Below are positions 60,316 to 64,000 of a stretch of DNA of 64,000 nt, piece by piece (the stretch's first letter is position 1; the number at the start of each line of letters is the position of its first letter). The position numbers were made by a program, and so were the translations under genes. This DNA comes from Solibacillus sp. FSL R7-0682 (lineage in GTDB: Bacteria; Bacillota; Bacilli; Bacillales_A; Planococcaceae): NCBI RefSeq assembly GCF_038005985.1, contig NZ_JBBOUI010000001.1:2438001-2502000 (forward strand), written 5' to 3'. Below the pieces are notes generated by a model. That model saw nothing but the letters and a program-made list of their open reading frames with translations. It made no database searches and was not told the origin of the DNA.

Positions 60316-60723
60316 ATGGTGAATCCATTTATCTCACATATCGCGACGATTGAAATTCCTGTACGCAATATTGAAAAATCTGTTGACTGGTATCAAACAA
60401 TTTTAGGCGTAAAAGTTTTATTTACAGATGATCGTACTGCTATGCTCCGGTTTGAGTCGAAACACTTACCTACAATTTACTTAGTGCAAACGTATGATAA
60501 TGCGAGCTTATCGTTTCAAAATACAAACAATGAAATTACACATACGATCATTGATTTTTACACGCCTTCTTTAATTGAATTCTACAACTGGTTAAATGAG
60601 CAAAATGTTGAGACTGGTTCATTAAATATAGATACAAACCATGGCTTTGGTGGATTTAGCTTTAAAGATCTAAACGGAAATTTACTAAGTGCAACAAATA
60701 TTCTAGATGAATACGAATTATAA
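60316..60723 (+). CDS. VOC-superfamily (glyoxalase-like) protein
   Basis: The 135-residue protein has the VOC core twice: HIATIEIPVRNIEKSVDWYQTILGVKVLF and the second half ITHTIIDFYTPSLIEFYNWL...FGGFSFKDLNGNLL. A His and a Glu or Asp are in place as possible metal ligands. GGGAGGTT lies eight bases before the ATG at 60316, so the longer upstream frame is rejected. Substrate unknown; it is not FosB-like beyond the fold. Confidence 0.8.
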   Translation: MVNPFISHIATIEIPVRNIEKSVDWYQTILGVKVLFTDDRTAMLRFESKHLPTIYLVQTYDNASLSFQNTNNEITHTIIDFYTPSLIEFYNWLNEQNVETGSLNIDTNHGFGGFSFKDLNGNLLSATNILDEYEL

Positions 60724-60842
60724 TTTTTCTGAATCACCAGGAGGACAACATGAAAAGCTGATTGTTTTGTATGGTTTTAAGTGCTATTTCCATCCCACAC
60801 TCCTCATCCCCTTCCTCAATCATACAATCCCCTCAAAACCAC

Positions 60843-60880
60843 AAAAAAAACGAGACGCCAATTTCTCAACGTCTCGTCTT
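60843..60880 (-). terminator. Terminator of the metNIQ operon
   Basis: On the minus strand ACGAGACG pairs with CGTCTCGT, followed by eight Ts, just past metQ. Confidence 0.85.
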
Positions 60881-60910
60881 TCAAATCAAAACAGCAGCCC
60901 ACCTTATCCA

Positions 60911-61729
60911 TTAAAATGCTGGGATTGCTGTCTCATCATAATTTTCTTCTAAGAATTTACGTACTGCATCACTTGTCATCACTTCTGCAAGCTTTTGAAT
61001 TGCTTCATCATCTTGATTGTCCTCACGTGCAACAAGCGTAATTGCGAAATTATTGTCGATTCCTTCTGTTAGTAACGCGTCACTTTTTGGTGTTAGGCCA
61101 AGTGGTGCAGCGTAAGCTGGTGTCATCACAACAGCGTCAGCATCATCATACATACGTGCAAGCATTAATAAATCAACCTCTTTAAATTGCAGGTTTTTTG
61201 GATTTTCTGCTACGTCCGCTAATGTATAGTACACATCTGATTTTTCCTTCAACGTAATTACACCGTGCTGCGCTAGTAATGATAATGAACGATCGACATT
61301 TGAAATATCATTTGCGATGGCCACTGTTGCCCCGTTTGGTAGAGCGTCGATTGAATCAAAGTTTTTTGCATACACACCGTAGTTTGCAAAGTAGATCGCT
61401 TGAATTGGTACTAAATTGGCGTCATTATTACGATTAAATTCCTCCATATATGGTACGTGTTGGAAGAAGTTAGCATCTACCTCTTTCGCAGCAAGGGCAC
61501 TATTCGGCTGTACATTATCGCTTAGTACAACCACCTCTAAATCAATCCCCTGTTCTGCTAATTGAGGCTCCACTAAATCTAAAATTTCGGTCATTGGTGG
61601 GATTAATGAAGCTACCTTTAATGTAACTGCTTCTTCACTTTCTTGTTTTTTCTCTACTGTCTCTTCTTGTTGTCCACAAGCTGCTAATGTGAAAGCAGCA
61701 AATAAAGTTAACATCCATTTTTTTTTCAT
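60911..61729 (-). CDS. metQ: Methionine-binding lipoprotein MetQ (NlpA family)
   Basis: MetQ captures methionine outside the membrane for MetNI. The 272-residue protein has a lipobox LAAC with Cys18. The family landmarks are VASLIPPMTEIL, VDANFFQHVPYMEEFNRNN, GVYAKNFDSIDALPNGATVAIANDISNVDRSL and YAAPLGLTPKSDALLTEG. It follows metI by 10 bases and is the last gene of the metN-metI-metQ operon. Substrate specificity within the family (D- or L-Met, or related) is not settled by sequence. Confidence 0.93.
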   Translation of the reverse strand: MKKKWMLTLFAAFTLAACGQQEETVEKKQESEEAVTLKVASLIPPMTEILDLVEPQLAEQGIDLEVVVLSDNVQPNSALAAKEVDANFFQHVPYMEEFNRNNDANLVPIQAIYFANYGVYAKNFDSIDALPNGATVAIANDISNVDRSLSLLAQHGVITLKEKSDVYYTLADVAENPKNLQFKEVDLLMLARMYDDADAVVMTPAYAAPLGLTPKSDALLTEGIDNNFAITLVAREDNQDDEAIQKLAEVMTSDAVRKFLEENYDETAIPAF

Positions 61730-61739
61730 GTTGCTTCTC

Positions 61740-62405
61740 CTATCTTTTGTCCAACCATCCCGCTACTGCTGTTCCAAACATTTGAATGAGCTGTACGAAT
61801 ATGATCATAATGAAAATCATGTAAAGCATTAAATCTGTTTTAAATTGCTGATAGCCGTAACGAATCGCAAAATCCCCGATACCGCCACCTCCAACGACAC
61901 CCATAATCGTAGAGTACGATATAAAGCTAACAATGGAAGTCGTTAATGCAAGGACAAGCCCCGAACGAGCCTCTACGAACAGGAAACTAAAAATGACCCG
62001 TTTGACAGATGCCCCCATTGAGATTGCCGCTTCAATTACACCTTTTGGGACATCGAGTAATGATTGTTCTACAAGACGTGCATAATGGGCAATGGCAATA
62101 ATGGACAATGGCACTGTGGCAGCAACTGTGCCTATCGCAGTTCCAATAACTAACCGAGTGAATGGAATTAAAAATACAACTAATAATAAAAACGGAAAAG
62201 AACGAATTACATTCACAACGAGACTGAGCACATGATATACGAATCGATTTTCAAGCAACTTCCCTTTGCCACAAAGATACAAAAATGTTCCTATGGGCAA
62301 GCCCACGAAAATCGCTGCAACAATTGAGATACCAACCATAAAAAATGTTTCGCCAATTGCTCCCCAAATTTCGGCCTCATATTGCACTAATACTTCAGGC
62401 ATCAT
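61740..62405 (-). CDS. metI: Methionine ABC transporter permease MetI
   Basis: The 221-residue permease has about five spans and the ABC permease loop EAAISMGASVKRVIFSFLFVEARSGL (about 130-155), plus the MetI-type GVVGGGGIGDFAIRYGYQ. It overlaps the metN stop by 11 bases and leads into metQ. It forms the membrane channel of the MetNIQ importer. Confidence 0.95.
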   Translation of the reverse strand: MMPEVLVQYEAEIWGAIGETFFMVGISIVAAIFVGLPIGTFLYLCGKGKLLENRFVYHVLSLVVNVIRSFPFLLLVVFLIPFTRLVIGTAIGTVAATVPLSIIAIAHYARLVEQSLLDVPKGVIEAAISMGASVKRVIFSFLFVEARSGLVLALTTSIVSFISYSTIMGVVGGGGIGDFAIRYGYQQFKTDLMLYMIFIMIIFVQLIQMFGTAVAGWLDKR

Positions 62406-63141
62406 GATCGCCTCCCTTCACAAGCTGATCTACAAAGCTTTGTGGATGCGGCTCTTTCATTTGAATGCCTGTCCGTTCAAGTTCGAGCGTTTCATAAACT
62501 TGTCCCCTATCCAATACGGTTGCCCGGTGACAAATACTTTTAATAACGCCAAGCTCATGGCTTACAAGAACAATCGTAACCCCTAACGTTTCATTTATTT
62601 TTTGTAACACCTGTAAGATCTCAGCTGTCGTATTCGTATCCAATGCAGAAGTCGGCTCATCGCAGAGTAATACAGCTGGTTCATTGGCAAGTGCCCGCGC
62701 AATAGCTACCCGTTGCTTTTGTCCCCCACTTAATTGGGCGGGATATTGCTGGGCTAAATGATCAAGCCCGACAAACTGTAGGCACTCCATTACACGAGCA
62801 TGACGCGCTTTTTTCGGATGGTCCGCTAACACTAATGCAATTTCCACATTGGCATAAACAGTTTTATTTGAAACGAGATGAAAATGCTGAAAAATTATTC
62901 CGATTGATTTTCTTGCCTCACGTAATTGCTTCCCTTTAAAACTAGTTAGTTGTTGGCCATTAACAAAAACTTTCCCTTGATCAGGAACTTCCAGTAAATT
63001 GATTAAGCGAAGTAACGTAGATTTCCCCGCTCCACTCGTACCGATTAACCCGTGAACCTCTCCCTTTTCAATTTGTAACGTCACGTCTCTTATTGCCTCA
63101 AAAGACCCAAAACGTTTAGAGATGCGCTGTAATTGAATCAC
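62395..63141 (-). CDS. metN: Methionine ABC transporter ATPase MetN
   Basis: The 248-residue ATPase has Walker A GTSGAGKSTLL, the signature LSGGQKQRVAIARALA, Walker B VLLCDEPTSALD and the H-loop LVSHE. Its C-terminal regulatory ACT-like domain is shortened or absent: MetN often has about 340 residues, so methionine trans-inhibition is probably missing. GTG at 63141 has GGAAGGG about 9 bases upstream. It overlaps metI, giving coupled translation. No S-box or T-box is recognisable upstream. Confidence 0.93.
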   Translation of the reverse strand: MIQLQRISKRFGSFEAIRDVTLQIEKGEVHGLIGTSGAGKSTLLRLINLLEVPDQGKVFVNGQQLTSFKGKQLREARKSIGIIFQHFHLVSNKTVYANVEIALVLADHPKKARHARVMECLQFVGLDHLAQQYPAQLSGGQKQRVAIARALANEPAVLLCDEPTSALDTNTTAEILQVLQKINETLGVTIVLVSHELGVIKSICHRATVLDRGQVYETLELERTGIQMKEPHPQSFVDQLVKGGDHDA

Positions 63142-63284
63142 TTTAAAACACCCTTCCATGCATAACGACTCTTATTATAGTAGAAGAGGTTTCAACTGTC
63201 ACCATTGAAAGTGTGCTTTCCACTAATGAATTTAAGTTCACTATATAAATGAATTGGTGTTACTAAAAATTTGTATAATAAGAG

Positions 63285-63797
63285 TTAATTCGTATAAAGA
63301 GATTTTAATAAATAGTTACCATGTTCGGACTTACCTTCAACAAAAATAAATTCGTAAGAAATGTTATAAATACCCAAAATAATAATGACTTCATTTTTTT
63401 CGGGAATGAAAGCTCTAAATTCAAAATGTTTATAATCAAAATCATCCATTATTGGGTGTTCATTGGCAGCATCACCATATGTAATGGAATTATTCTCTTT
63501 ATTGATGCTAACTGAAGGGGCAATAACCTTCTCTAAATAGTCATAGTCTTTATTTAACATGGCTTCAATCACTCTCAATGACAAGTTTAACGTTTCTCGA
63601 AGTCGATCATGATCTATTGCTTCCAAATTCGTATTACTAAATTCACTAGTACTTGTTTCTACATCTAACAAGGATTCTTCGTTAGATGATGAGGTAATTA
63701 CTTTTTTATCAGTAGTATTTGACATAAATAACGAAACAGTAACAATTACACTTATTACGAAAAGTAAAATTATAATTGATATGAACTTTCTTAACAT
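63285..63797 (-). CDS. Hypothetical exported or membrane-anchored protein
   Basis: The 170-residue protein has a single hydrophobic N-terminal segment (about 6-28), a Ser/Thr/Glu-rich linker (about 30-65), and a small folded part (about 70-170). The latter resembles an NTF2-like or SnoaL-type fold: NLSLRVIEAMLNKDYDYLEKV, ITYGDAANEHPIMDDFDYKH, EVIIILGIYNISYEFIFVEGK. GGGAGAG precedes the ATG at 63797. It is divergent from the ECF sigma gene, 95 bases away, and may be in its regulon. The family is uncertain. Confidence 0.65.
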   Translation of the reverse strand: MLRKFISIIILLFVISVIVTVSLFMSNTTDKKVITSSSNEESLLDVETSTSEFSNTNLEAIDHDRLRETLNLSLRVIEAMLNKDYDYLEKVIAPSVSINKENNSITYGDAANEHPIMDDFDYKHFEFRAFIPEKNEVIIILGIYNISYEFIFVEGKSEHGNYLLKSLYTN

Positions 63798-63892
63798 ATT
63801 TTTCACTCTCCCAACTTTTTACCTTATTTTACAAATTATTCGTCACATTTCATATTATTCAATTGTCTTACTTTTTGAAAGGAGGGAATGGC

Positions 63893-64000
63893 ATGTACCA
63901 AAAAACAAGTGCAATAAATTTTATAAAAGAAGAAAATAAAGAAATCGAATTGTTTGTACAAGTACATTACGACAGGATTTACAAATACTGCTTTCGTATT
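63893..64000 (+). CDS. ECF RNA polymerase sigma factor, N-terminal end (cut by window edge)
   Basis: Only the first 36 codons are visible. IELFVQVHYDRIYKYCFRI is the start of sigma region 2 in ECF sigma factors (sigma-70 region 2.1). GGAGGG at 63881-63886 lies before the ATG at 63893; another ATG five bases earlier is in a different frame and stops soon. The gene runs off the right end. Confidence 0.8.
   Translation, partial: MYQKTSAINFIKEENKEIELFVQVHYDRIYKYCFRI

Noticed and set aside
63142-63284. SAM riboswitch or T-box before metN
   Set aside because: No S-box core, no T-box sequence and no leader terminator are recognisable in this short gap.

Overview
The window is a 64 kb piece of a low-GC Firmicutes chromosome, most like the Planococcaceae/Caryophanaceae (Solibacillus/Lysinibacillus type). 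Supporting signs are the AT-rich codon use with strong GGAGG ribosome binding sites and frequent TTG/GTG starts, S-layer-homology proteins, bacillithiol-linked genes (fosB, a bacilliredoxin), a Bacillus-type LexA box, a BirA box, and CsoR/CstR-type operators. The genus is an inference from these features.

Positions 1-20.7 kb are accessory DNA. The left end holds a type I restriction-modification operon on the minus strand (hsdM-hsdS-hsdR, hsdR cut by the window edge). Beside it lies a lone methylase fused to a specificity domain, with unusual catalytic motifs and its own repeated operator-like sites. Then follow a decayed UvrD-like helicase, a pair of double-HTH proteins of which one carries a LAGLIDADG endonuclease domain, and a tyrosine recombinase killed by one stop codon. 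From 10.3 to 17.7 kb there is a plasmid- or satellite-like integrative element: a replication-relaxation family protein, an HTH/ribbon-helix-helix regulator with two matching palindromes, an iteron-like cluster, a GC-richer structured RNA-like segment, a primase/helicase-type ATPase, an excisionase and an integrase. A two-gene HEPN-containing cassette and a second integrase (19.4-20.5 kb) follow. Next to the second integrase lie four helically phased direct repeats and a 3'-terminal fragment of ssrA (tmRNA), which marks an attachment site.

From 20.7 kb to the right end the DNA looks chromosomal. A surface operon (SLH-NHL protein plus FecR-domain coiled-coil protein) is followed by a CAAX-type M48 protease, an MFS exporter and the bioY-bioB operon under a BirA operator. 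Next come an RNase H-like protein, the persulfide sensor CstR, the multicopper polyphenol oxidase-family protein PgeF, and the copper module csoR-copZ-copA with CsoR-type operators. The CoA-disulfide reductase-rhodanese gene and its TlpA-like membrane neighbour at 46-49 kb carry the same type of operator as cstR, so they form a likely CstR regulon for reactive sulfur. Further right are an SOS-controlled WYL-like gene pair, a MarR/DUF3147 pair, two paralogous secreted proteins, a decayed 1 kb stretch, a second HEPN-like gene, fosB, a metzincin-type protease, an ABC permease and the metN-metI-metQ uptake operon. The last gene is the start of an ECF sigma factor running off the right edge.

The most unusual items are the methylase-specificity fusion with altered motifs, the HEPN cassette between two integrases, the structured RNA-like segment at 13.65-14.02 kb, the attP-like ssrA junction, and the two-operator CstR regulon.
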